A stretch of 64,000 nucleotides of DNA from Sarcocystis neurona (Eukaryota > Apicomplexa > Conoidasida > Eucoccidiorida > Sarcocystidae), in NCBI GenBank assembly GCA_000727475.1, contig KL647311.1, positions 607,519-671,518 of the forward strand, written 5' to 3'. The translations under genes and the position numbers were made by a program. Positions within the stretch are counted from its first letter, which is position 1. Each line of letters opens with the position of its first letter. The notes beneath the pieces were generated by a model. That model had not been told where the DNA came from. It was given only the letters and a program-made list of their open reading frames with translations, and searched no databases. Of this stretch, positions 20,901 through 27,733 are shown one piece after another.

Positions 20901-22811
20901 GTCGACGTCTCTTCCGCCTGTTGCAAGTTCCCTGCCACGGAGTGCCCCACGACTTTCACTTCCTGATCTTGCCGCTGCTTCTCTTACGTTCGCTGCTGCT
21001 GCTGCACGTACACTACTACCGAGTCTTGCAGTTGCTTCCCTTACGTTTGCTGCTGCTGCTGCTGCACCTACGTCACTTAGTCTTGCAGCTGCTTCTTTTA
21101 CCTTTGCTGCTGCTGCCTCGACACATCTCACTCTCGCCGCCGCTTCTCTTGCGTTTGTAGCTGACTCATGGGTGAACCTTGCTGCTGCACTCCCTTTGTT
21201 TGTTGCAGGTACCTGCTCCAGCAGATTTGCTGGTGTGTGCCTTCCGCTTGCTGCAGGACGACATGCAGCTCTTTTCCGAACTCCCGCTGCATCATTGCTG
21301 CAGTCCCTTGCTGCTCCAGCTGCTGGTGCTCCTGTGGGATCATCGCGCAGGCGTGCTGCTGCTGCTGCTCCTGCTGTCCCTCCACAGGAGAATGCAGGCC
21401 CACCACGCGCTGGCGCATCTGCTTGCAGTGGTGCAGCTGCTGGGGTAATCTGCTGTTGATAACGCGTCGTTGAAACATCTGCGGTCATCCGAGTTGCTGC
21501 CGCTGTTGCACGTCCACGTATTGTCCTTCCAGCTGCTGCAGTGGCTGCTGCTGCTCTGCGTCCCACTGCCTCTTGCTCTACGTTTGCTGCTTCATCAGCT
21601 GCTGCAACTCTCCTATCCTTTAGTACGACAACCTGCTCCTTTGCTAGAGCAGCAGCAGCTGCTGCTGTTTCCCTTTCTTCTGCTGCCGTACATGTTTTCT
21701 TGGCTGCAGCCTTTCCTCCTCCTGCTGCTTTCCCTTCTGCTGCTGCTCCTGCCTTTTCATCATCTGTCTCCGCACTTCTTCCCGTAGCTGCAGCAGCCTG
21801 CAGACCTGCTGCTGCAGCTGCTTTTATGACTGGCAGTGTGGGGCGGAGAAACGAGACGCACGCGCACGACCTGCGTCGCGTCAGCCGTCGGTGTCCCTGC
21901 TCCTTCTGCTGCTGCTCGTTCTGCTGTTGCTGCTGCGTCTGCTGCTCGTCTTCCGCGCCGTCTTCCTCCTCTACTACCTGCTGCTGCTGGTCCTCCTCGT
22001 CCTCCTGCTGCGCTTGCCACCGCCTCTGCTCCTGCTGCTCACGCTGTCGCTGCTGGACCGCGCCACCTCGTTTTTTCTGCTGCGCCAGTTCTGCTTCTTT
22101 CTCCTCCTGCCGCCTCTCCTTCTGCGTCTGCTGCTCCTGGCGGTGCTGCTGCTGCATGCCAAACAGACGTCGCACCGCAGCCATTTTCCCTCTACGCCGC
22201 AAAAATGAACTTCCCCCGCGGCAGACGCTGCTCTTAACGGTGTCGCCAGTGCTGCTGCTTTCCCTGATATTGCTGTTCCTTCTGCTGGTGCTGCAGATTC
22301 GACGGCTGCTTCTGGTGTTGCTCTCGTCGCCGTTCCTGCTGCTGCTCCGGCTCCTCCTGCTGCTCTTCCCCCTGCCGCTGCTGCTCTCGCTGCCGCCGCT
22401 GTTCGCGCTGCTGTTCCTGCTGCGGGTGCTGCCGCTTCGACGGCTGCTTCTGGTGTTGTTCTCGCCGGCGTTCCTGCTGTTGCTTCGGCTCTTCCTGCTG
22501 CTCTTCCCCCTGCTGCTGCTCCTCTCGCTGCTGCTGCTCCTCCACCTCCGACTGCTTTTATGGCTGCTGGTGCTGGAAGATGATTTGGGCCGGGTGCTGC
22601 TGCTGCAGCTCGCGCTGCCTTCTCTTCCTTTTTTCTTCTCTTGTGCTGCTGTGGGGACAACAGCAAGAGACGCGCGGGTCAGCGAGGCGGAGTTCGCAGA
22701 CGGAACAGCGAGGACGCATGCAGAAGCAGTTGCACTTCCATTTTGAGAAGATGATGGTCTCTCCGGCACAGATGAAAATGGAAAAGCAGATGAAGCACTC
22801 TCCACACTCAT
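7396..22811 (-). CDS. F-box-like leucine-rich-repeat protein, multi-exon, repeat-inflated
   Basis: This gene-level call joins two long minus-strand open frames (22811-17367 and 11922-7396) and short exon candidates between them. Leucine-rich segments recur through all the parts: LRHLESLAVE, LLRKNSNSLRHLHIAVDSLE, LQQLTLGRTAEVFGCLMRAC, LEAVEELELIFVDRL, WQHLQRLQLTKLTPVLLDLL, LRHFQ, GVTKLSLICFNPLYNHLL, LPSLHTLGVRNHDYDML, LPALRSVKLQL. An F-box-like motif precedes them near 19.5 kb. F-box proteins present substrates to SCF ubiquitin ligases, often through LRRs; that role is inferred here. Hundreds of Ala, Gln and Ser residues encoded by CAG/GCA repeats separate the conserved segments, as is typical of Eimeria. 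Exact introns are unresolved, and parts of the long frames may be intronic. It could also be two adjacent genes. Confidence 0.55.
12282..12341 (-). CDS. 20-codon leucine-rich exon candidate
   Basis: Exactly 20 codons encode VMRPLLQLVVDMVPVLRHFQ between a CAGCAGCAG acceptor and a CAG|GTGCTG donor, in phase 0 at both ends. The surrounding sequence is GCA triplet repeat on the plus strand. Confidence 0.4.
13168..13271 (-). CDS. Leucine-rich exon candidate
   Basis: The segment encodes LLARCTVFVRTREQQQLLTL and CLLNKIQATQTLR. The proposed acceptor is GGGTGCAG and the donor GTACTT after CTGAG. It matches the leucine spacing of the neighbouring LRR segments. Confidence 0.4.
14400..15700. repeat. TA-rich microsatellite block with a 137-bp tandem duplication and a G16 run
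   Basis: Mostly TA, TATACA and CTAC stretches. CATAGCTATATGTATACATC recurs at 15204 and 15341, marking a tandem duplication of about 137 bp (15192-15465). A run of 16 G occurs at 14734-14749. It is probably an intron of the LRR gene. Exons were not seen inside it. Confidence 0.85.
15745..15873 (-). CDS. Leucine-rich exon candidate
   Basis: The segment encodes LRPRAWQHLQRLQLTKLTPV followed by LLDLLQTKAPRSLLSLE. The donor is GTCGGT at 15744, or GTGAAA at 15733. The acceptor is uncertain, within a CAG/CAGAG cluster near 15875. Confidence 0.45.
16240..16312. repeat. GCAGCAGCAGCTTCAACAA tandem array
   Basis: Three to four copies of an 18- to 21-base unit (AGCAGCAGCAGCTTCAACA) lie on the plus strand. 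A leucine-rich exon candidate with a good CTTGCTGCAG acceptor starts at 16359 on the minus strand and runs into this array. Confidence 0.8.
16630..17065. repeat. TA/TACA microsatellite, probable intron
   Basis: ATATATACATATGGATAGATAGACAG-type degenerate units separate the leucine-rich exon at 17308-17397 from the next triplet-rich stretch. It is consistent with an intron of the LRR gene. Confidence 0.8.
17308..17397 (-). CDS. Short leucine-rich exon
   Basis: This exon encodes WVPLLQLAEELEAVEELELI and then FVDRLWCA. The acceptor is TGTTGCTGGCGCAG and the donor GTAAGC follows GTGCTG. The length of 90 bases fits an incoming phase 1 and an outgoing phase 1. It is in a different frame from the long open frame upstream, so an intron must separate them. 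Confidence 0.6.
17367..22811 (-). CDS. Long 5' coding frame with F-box-like motif and first LRRs
   Basis: An ATG at 22811 opens 1,814 codons. The order is a Ser/Arg/Gln-rich N-terminus, a charged Gln/Glu region, an Ala-rich region with a 19-residue repeat, the F-box-like motif (about 19575-19395) and then leucine-rich segments separated by Gln, Ser and Ala runs. The frame probably does not code as far as its stop: a leucine-rich exon in another frame starts at 17397. Stop-free length alone is weak evidence in CAG repeats; the F-box and leucine-rich segments are what support coding. Confidence 0.55.
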   Translation of the reverse strand: MSVESASSAFPFSSVPERPSSSQNGSATASACVLAVPSANSASLTRASLAVVPTAAQEKKKGREGSASCSSSTRPKSSSSTSSHKSSRRWRSSSSERSSSRGKSSRKSRSNSRNAGENNTRSSRRSGSTRSRNSSANSGGSESSSGRGKSSRRSRSSSRNGDESNTRSSRRICSTSRRNSNIRESSSTGDTVKSSVCRGGSSFLRRRGKMAAVRRLFGMQQQHRQEQQTQKERRQEEKEAELAQQKKRGGAVQQRQREQQEQRRWQAQQEDEEDQQQQVVEEEDGAEDEQQTQQQQQNEQQQKEQGHRRLTRRRSCACVSFLRPTLPVIKAAAAAGLQAAAATGRSAETDDEKAGAAAEGKAAGGGKAAAKKTCTAAEERETAAAAAALAKEQVVVLKDRRVAAADEAANVEQEAVGRRAAAATAAAGRTIRGRATAAATRMTADVSTTRYQQQITPAAAPLQADAPARGGPAFSCGGTAGAAAAARLRDDPTGAPAAGAARDCSNDAAGVRKRAACRPAASGRHTPANLLEQVPATNKGSAAARFTHESATNAREAAARVRCVEAAAAKVKEAAARLSDVGAAAAAANVREATARLGSSVRAAAAANVREAAARSGSESRGALRGRELATGGRDVDATASMGETGASQTIAGAAERSAAGNARDVAATVTRRGIAARGGGGRAAADFASCVEKEAVRSWTKEAAATAAATTAVAAASPSRIAPAGESPTAARSGAKAKKREVGAAAVAVPGVAAAGVGEAAKKRKGANALVCAAGKTQQHQARLILEYGVQQLRRRQQRQRGLLQLEREQLQQLHAFTRGQQLQREQQQLTQQFYRIQQQRRRQQQLRQQKWLRITPAAVDAAAAAADAAVAAAEVEAAAAAAQTSAEGGAWTAVRAAAVGSSRVNKIAAASAAVLLNDGTRLTAVAAGRKSDSTTIAAAAGVADKGSTTAAQAATAASLCTFQKTTAAVVAATAAAAGGSGPDKAAAAWVEADVVEKGAPEAAEYATGEAEEMRERKAAARATLTAGPEAAGAHIPVAAAHAETKAAAAAGEMTVREAAAGQRVDGTSGFAEAAAEKQEGSWCCFLQLPGICIHELLQCLQLHEICCFAMTCKQVYVHPDVNASFNVCHLNLRLVTTHDQPQQLLQQQLKQTQEKQQQQQQEQLQLLKRQPLGLQRKRLLRARQDGQQRQHTEQQEQQQQQDGQLRRQEQQQLIFPLPAALLQREPSATSLLSGEFSNGVRQSSLHSSSSSSSGRGSSSSSMRGSNRGSRSSSRKRCSGSVGSGKKGSSSSPEEECGKRMSAIQRKSSSNGSSSTNKGSSSNSSSNSSSTSSKSSSSNRNCSSSGRGRMEVCQNNPSACFSSLLGKLRHLESLAVEASAAAAAETNAAVARAAARAAAAARAAAAARADGAAAVAWRRSRVDLVAAGEAAALAEEAAAAAASSPPGGRVAGAATTGGGGEEGEAAVAGGKRKTAAAAWPQLLQLLRKNSNSLRHLHIAVDSLEHTDSHPPADSRAAAAAAAAAEQSRAELTTAASAAAAAGAAATAAAETGESAAAAAGRRTTEEEILGEGSMEENSPDAGEEGEEAAAAASAARAQEGGDEATGEGRERIAMSQLQQLTLGRTAEVFGCLMRACRFPAVRVCSLLLEVDELQQEAAAALQQHQRQQQQRQQQDRAGQAGRHAGGVLAVMEQQRQQEVGAREGATRAAAAVAGVTGGGLAKACCSSRRSVLHGAPRRSASSSGSNSRRESSSRGGGEEDEEEESQSSSGDAWGGGEKKKQQQRHGVVEAGEGQQVACCCCWRRAVGSSAAAC
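19395..19575 (-). other. F-box-like motif region
   Basis: The translated segment includes LPGICIHELLQCLQLHEICC followed by FAMTCKQVYVHPDV. This fits the F-box pattern: LP, two helices with LL..L, then a C/F-rich turn and a C-K-x-(W/V) end. It then runs into FNVCHLNLRL. It is the best conserved-looking part of the long frame and is free of homopolymers. Confidence 0.5.
20940..21180. repeat. 57-bp (19-codon) degenerate repeat within the long frame
   Basis: A CTTACGTTTGCTGCTGCTGC-like block recurs at 20983, 21040, 21097 and, with a 51-base step, 21148. In the minus-strand frame each copy encodes a block like AAAANVREAAAR with a variable linker. Confidence 0.85.
22275..22555. repeat. 138-bp direct duplication in coding frame
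   Basis: GACGGCTGCTTCTGGTGTT recurs at 22301 and 22439 with similar flanks, giving two copies of a 46-codon unit. The period keeps all frames. Confidence 0.85.
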
Positions 22812-22851
22812 TCTCTCGTTTTTCTGCTGCTGCTGCTCCTGCGAGCTCCAC
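22558..22851 (-). CDS. Candidate cysteine-rich exon, alternative frame
   Basis: In a different frame from the long open frame starting at 22811, this stretch encodes about 50 residues with 13 cysteines. They are spaced C-x2-C-x2-C-x5-C-x11-C-x-C-x-C-x4-C-x2-C-x10-CCC, with CFICFSIFICAGETI and RCSVCELRLADPRVS among them. The spacing is like a zinc-binding or RING-type fold but matches no family I can name. There is no in-frame ATG at its upstream end, so an earlier exon would be needed. A basic tail then runs to a TAA at 22558. It competes with the serine-rich frame as the true N-terminal coding sequence of the downstream gene. Confidence 0.3.
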   Translation of the reverse strand: MELAGAAAAEKRENECGECFICFSIFICAGETIIFSKWKCNCFCMRPRCSVCELRLADPRVSCCCPHSSTREEKRKRRQRELQQQHPAQIIFQHQQP

Positions 22852-24460
22852 GGCAGCCTATATTCCCTACTACCAGTACTACCCCAAGCAATTTTCCCCA
22901 GCTGACCCCCGCCCCAGCTGCTGTTGCTTCCTGCTCACGCAGCACTGCTTCTCCTTTCCCTACGCAAGAAAAGAAAAGAAGCTGTTGCTCCGTCCTGCTG
23001 CCGCTGTTTCGTCTTGCTGATGCTTCTGCTTTTCAAAGACCAACTAATTGTTGACTCTTCGCTTAAAGCTCTCGCCCGGCTCTTCCCTCTGTTCTCCGCT
23101 GCCCTCCGCGCTGCTGCTGCTGCTGCTCCTGCTGCTGTGTCTAACGCTGCTTCCTCATCTTCCTGCTGTAGTTGCTGCTGCTATCGCTGCTTCTTTCTCC
23201 TGCTGCAGCTGTGCTCCTCTCTCACGTTGTCCGGCGACTGCGCCCTACTGCTCTGTCCTGCCGTTGCTGCTGCCGGTGCCGTCTTCTTCCTCCTCCTGCT
23301 GCTGCCAACTCCCTCACTGCCTTTCTTCTCTCCTTCCTCCTGCTTCTCTTCCTTCTCGGCTGCTGCTGGTGGTGGTTCTTCTGCTCTTTCTCCTGCTCTG
23401 CTGGTAATTCGTTTCCTCCGTTCCCCCTCCTCCTTCTCTGCTGCTGCTGCCGTTCTCTTCCTCTATATTCTTACTGCCGCTGCGGTCGTCTGCGTCTTCC
23501 TTTCTGCACTGCTCCGGCGCCTCCCCTTTTCGTCCTGCAGCAGCCGTGGCTATGGCTGCTGCTCACTTCGTCTTCTGCCCACGACCCTCTTCCTTAGTTG
23601 CCACTATTCGTTTGCTGCTGCTGCTGCTGTTCTTTTGCTCATCCTCCTGCTCTTGCTATTCCTCTGCAGCTCTTCTCCGTTCTGTTTCTCCTCTCTCCTT
23701 TGCTGCTGCTTCTGCTGTTTTTCTCTCCGCGTCTTGTGCCGCTCCTGCTGCTGTCTTCCCCTCTTTTCTCACTTCTCTCTCCCTGTTGCTGCTACTGTAC
23801 GTCTTGTACTTCTGAGCTGCTCTGTTGCAACCGCTGCTGCTCTTCTCGCTCTTCACTCCTGCTGCTGCGGCTGCCGTACGTTGCCTTCTTCTTTCCCATG
23901 CACTTCTGCGGCTGCCGCCTTGCTGCTGCTGCCGCCTTGCTGCTGCTGTCGCCTTGCTGCTGCTGCTGCCTTGCTGCTGCTGCTTTTCTCTTTCTCCTGT
24001 CTCTCTTTTGGCGCTACTGTTGCTGCTGCTGCTGTCTAAAACCTCTGCCGCTGCTGCTGTTGCGCGTTCCTGCAGAGGCCGCTCGGCGGCGGCTCGACGC
24101 TTGCTACTGCTGCAGCTGCTCTGTTGCCGCTGCTGCCAAGCGTCCCTTGCCTGACCTGCTCCAGATTCCCCTGTCCTGCGGTTGTCCTGCTACTTGGCTG
24201 CTACTTTCTCGGCCGCTGCAGATGCTGGGCTTCTCCTGCTTGGTGCTGCTGGTGTGCGGCTCCTCCTCCTGCTGCTCTTGTTCCGGCTTTGCTGCTGCGT
24301 TTGCTGCTGCTACTCGGCGGCAGCTGCCTCGTGCGTTCAGAAAGACACTCTGCGGCTGCTTTTTGATAAAAAGGCGCGTCCCCCGCGCACAGAGTGCCGC
24401 CGCTGCTGCTATGGGAGCTCGACACCGTATGTTCCGCTCTTCCATACATCAGTGGGTACG
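22852..24460 (-). other. Triplet-rich 5' region of the F-box/LRR gene
   Basis: CTG-rich plus strand (CAG in the sense of the minus-strand gene) is broken by stops, so no frame is long. A minus-strand frame starting with an ATG near 24452 contains GDAPFYQKAAAECLSERTR and could be an upstream exon of the gene at 7.4-22.8 kb. There is no splice proof. Confidence 0.35.
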
Positions 24461-24469
24461 CTGCTGCAC

Positions 24470-25222
24470 AAGACATATATATATACTTCTCCTCCTCTCT
24501 AACTTTCTTCCTCTCTCCGTACGTATATATCTATATACTTACGTTGCTAGAGACAGCGCGGTGGGCATCAAAAATATATATCCACGGGCGTAACATACGT
24601 ATTTCTCTGGTCACGCTCACGCGCGCCCGCGTGCATGCGTTGTGCCCTGCTGAAAACGCCAAAGAATGCAACAAATGTGTAAATCTTCTATTTCACCAAG
24701 GAAGTCCGTTCCGATTGCCAGGACTGCAAAGAACTTCCTAGAAAAACACCACTCCGCACACGTGGGGGCCGTCGTCACACATGTCGCGGCACGGCTGCCG
24801 TTCTTCTGCGCATGAAGCCGCACACGGGCATGCAGAAATTCCTGCTTCCACGTTAAAAAAGGCAGGCGGTCTGTCCAGACCCACGTATATTACTTTCGAC
24901 GTAAAGAAGCAGAGCCCCCCACCTCTCCTCGTCCGAGCGGCGGTGTGAAAATTCACTTCTAACCTGCATGCTTCCTGCTGTCAACCATGGGGCATCACCC
25001 GCGGGGAGACAGACAGACACACGGAGAAAGAAGGACGAGTCCAGCCTAGGGAGACAAACAACAGGTGTACGTACACCAGATCTGCCGGGGCACGTCGCCA
25101 GTTTGTTGTGTCCTTGGGCATTCAGTCAACGCAAAGAAAGTCGACGGCAGAAGGAAATGCAGCTGGCGTCACAATCTCTGCCGCGCTCGCGTCCCCAGGA
25201 ACGTCGGAGACCCCCACCACGC
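24470..25222. other. Mixed unique sequence with TA microsatellite, no gene recognised
   Basis: A short TA-rich stretch (24474-24590) is followed by unique sequence. It includes one copy of the GGTGTACGTACACC palindrome at 25064. No conserved coding segment was seen. Confidence 0.6.
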
Positions 25223-25590
25223 GGTGTCTGTACACCTCAGGCTGGCAGGAACATCGAAAATCCCCAAGGTGTCTGTTGTACACCTGAAGATGGCAGCAAC
25301 GTCAAAATCTCCTACGGTGTCTGTACACCTGAAGATGGCAGCAACGTCGAAATCTCCTACGGTGTCTGTACACCTGAAGATGGCAGCAACGTCGAAATCT
25401 CCTACGGTGTCTGTACACCTGAAGATGGCAGCAACGTCGAAATCTCCTACGGTGTCTGTACAGCTTAAGCTGGAAGGAACATCGAAAATCCCCAGGGTCT
25501 CTGTACACCTGAAGACGGCAGCAACGCCGAAATCTCCTAGGGTGTCTCCACGCTTGAAGATGCCCTTCACGTCGACGTTTTCACCTGTTT
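25223..25590. repeat. 45-bp minisatellite, about eight copies
   Basis: Units carrying CTGTACACCTGAAGATGGCAG recur every 45 bases (25286, 25331, 25376, 25421, 25466, 25511, 25556). A first copy at 25238 is followed by a 3-bp insertion. Because the unit is 15 codons long, two plus-strand frames (24968-25468, 25065-26063) and one minus-strand frame (25169-25846) stay open with 15-residue periodicity. I see no splice or start evidence that makes one of them a gene. Confidence 0.95.
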
Positions 25591-26192
25591 CGACCTGGGA
25601 CACTGTAGACGAAGTCGTCCACGCATGCAGGTGTATATACACTACGCGTAGACCAGGAAGAAATGCACGTCCGGAGAAAATGCCGGGAACGAAACGCGCA
25701 TGTATACAACAGTCCGTAGAAGCACGTGCAGCAGTTTGCTGGCCAACAAGACTTCTACACATACCTGCACGTGCACACCCACGTATCCTCGGGCTTCTCT
25801 TCAAATATTTGCATGCGCGCGGGCAGAAAATGCTAGTCAGATCCACGAAGAAGATCGACGGAGTAAGCGAGTCCGCTGAGAGCGGTACGAACTACGTCGG
25901 GGGAAAAAAAGGGGACTCCTGTTCTGCGAAAGGACGAAAAGCAGAAGTTCGCGACTTCACCCCAACCGCCTCCGTTCCGGCACTACTGCCGAAGCTTCCT
26001 GCTACTGCACCGTCACCCCAGGGGCGTTTCTGCTGCCGCGCGCACTCGACAGGAAAAGAGTGAGGAAGGCTTCTCGCTCCCTGCTGCTCGATACTGCGAT
26101 ACGTGTCTCGGTGTACGTACACTTGTATACACAGACGTAGAGACATAGTACCACACACATACGACATATATACGCATACCCACAAAAAATAC

Positions 26193-27733
26193 CTACTCAG
26201 GAGATGTATTTGTAGAGACACGGGCACGTGCAAGGACTGCCTGCAAGCAAACAGAAGACCTGCTGCTGCGGCTGCAGCTCGCACATGTATACAGGCAGAC
26301 ACGCGTAGCGTCTGCTGCGCTAGGGCTGCTGCGTGAGCAGTGAACTCGAGAAGGTAGAGTAGTGGCCTTGCTGCGGTTCGCATGCCAAGAAGTCCCCACG
26401 GCTGCGGGCCGAGAACGCACTGCTGCATGCGGTCCAGCACCCCCTGCGCTGCTGCTTGCACGTCATCAGCCCACACACCCTGCTGGAGGCATCAGACTCT
26501 TCGGATGAGAAGCACACGCGTTGACCGTGAAGATCCGCAGCAGGTCACGGCGCGAGCGGATCCTGCTGCGTCCGACCGGGCAACGGTGGCGGAGGTCTCT
26601 ACGGCCGAAGGAGTCTGCAGATGAGACCGCCCATGCATGCATACGAGAGGCAAGACGCATGCGCGCAGGCGTTCCAGAGGTCGTCGTAAGTAGCCTTTCC
26701 GCTGTTTTCCATGTAGTGCACCTGCTGCCCGGGGCACTGAGATTTGCCTAGAGTATCACAGAATTTCTCTTCCCCTGAACTTCGATCTTCCCCGTAACGG
26801 CGACTTCACCTTGCACAATTTTCAGGAAGTCTACAGGCATGGTGAGGTAGCGACTGGGCAGCTGCGTCCGCTGTAGGCAGAAGGCCCTGGTTAGGTGGGA
26901 GCCGAAGTACGCAAACTCGCTGCTGCTGTTACGTGCATGCGTCGCCCCCGCGTCAATCTCCACGCGCGCTGCTGCTCGAGAGGCGGTGGACACGACTGTC
27001 CCTGCCTGCTGCTGCTGCTGTTGTTGTTGCATGCAACTGTACACCACGGGCACCCGACCTCCGGCAAGGGGTGCTGCTGCGGTGCTGATGCGTGCGCGGC
27101 CATGCAGACCTGCGGCTGCTGTGCTGCTGAGACGCGCACGCAGAGCGCTTGCACGGAGCTGACGCTGCTGCTGCTGTCTCGTCGCAGGGGAGAGCAGACG
27201 ATAACGAAGCAGTCGACGGCGAGCTGCAGCTGAGATGCAGGCAAGAAACCGACAGAAAACTGCGTGTCGAAGAGCGGAAGGAAGGCTGGGAGGAGAAGTA
27301 GAAGAGACGAAGAAGAGACGAGGAAGAAAAAGAGAGAGAGACGCGCGCCTACGCGCCTCCGAGCTCCCGTTGGTTTGCTCTCCGCTCGTCAGTAGGCCAT
27401 GGGTACCCGCGAAGAAGACAAAGGGAAGGGAGAAAAAGATACGGGAATGGCAAGGCAGCCAGGGAAAAGTGCTTGCATTAGGTCGCGGAGACGCAGCTCG
27501 TCGTCTTGGGTCGGCGCTGGCTAGAGAGAATGGAAGAGACCTTCGCGACCGGCTCGTGTACGGAGGACTGCGCTCGCGCGGAGAGCCGAAACGAAACGAG
27601 ACTGCCAGGTCGCGCTACTGGAGGAAGGCATGTTTGGACGAGACGGGAAAGTGCGTCTGCCACGCATGTTTCCGCAGGCGAGACAGGAGGTCCCGGCCGC
27701 CGCACGTCGCACCAGAAAAGCAGCGGCGCATCT
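26193..27733 (-). CDS. Unrecognised protein, six-exon model, 5' end open
   Basis: The modelled exons are 27541-27733, 27043-27229, 26810-26974, 26645-26730, 26303-26482 and 26193-26240, ending at a TAG stop. Acceptors are good: TTATTTACTTTCCAG, TTGCCTGCATCTCAG, GATGCCTCCAG and CTGTTTGCTTGCAG. Donors GTCTCT, GTACAG, GTGAAG, GTATGC and GTGTCT keep all phases consistent. The protein reads naturally, with a strand-like part (PGSLVSFRLSARAQ, LQLAVDCFVIV), FAYFGSHLTRAF, LPSRYLTMPVDFLKIV and a helical C-terminal part (VLDRMQQCVL, LLYLLEFTAHAAALAQQTLR). I do not recognise the family and give no function. Weak points are the boundaries of the second and third exons; the 26645-26730 exon also has a plausible alternative frame containing YMENSGKATYDDLWNAC. 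No start codon was identified, so more exons upstream are likely. Confidence 0.5.
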
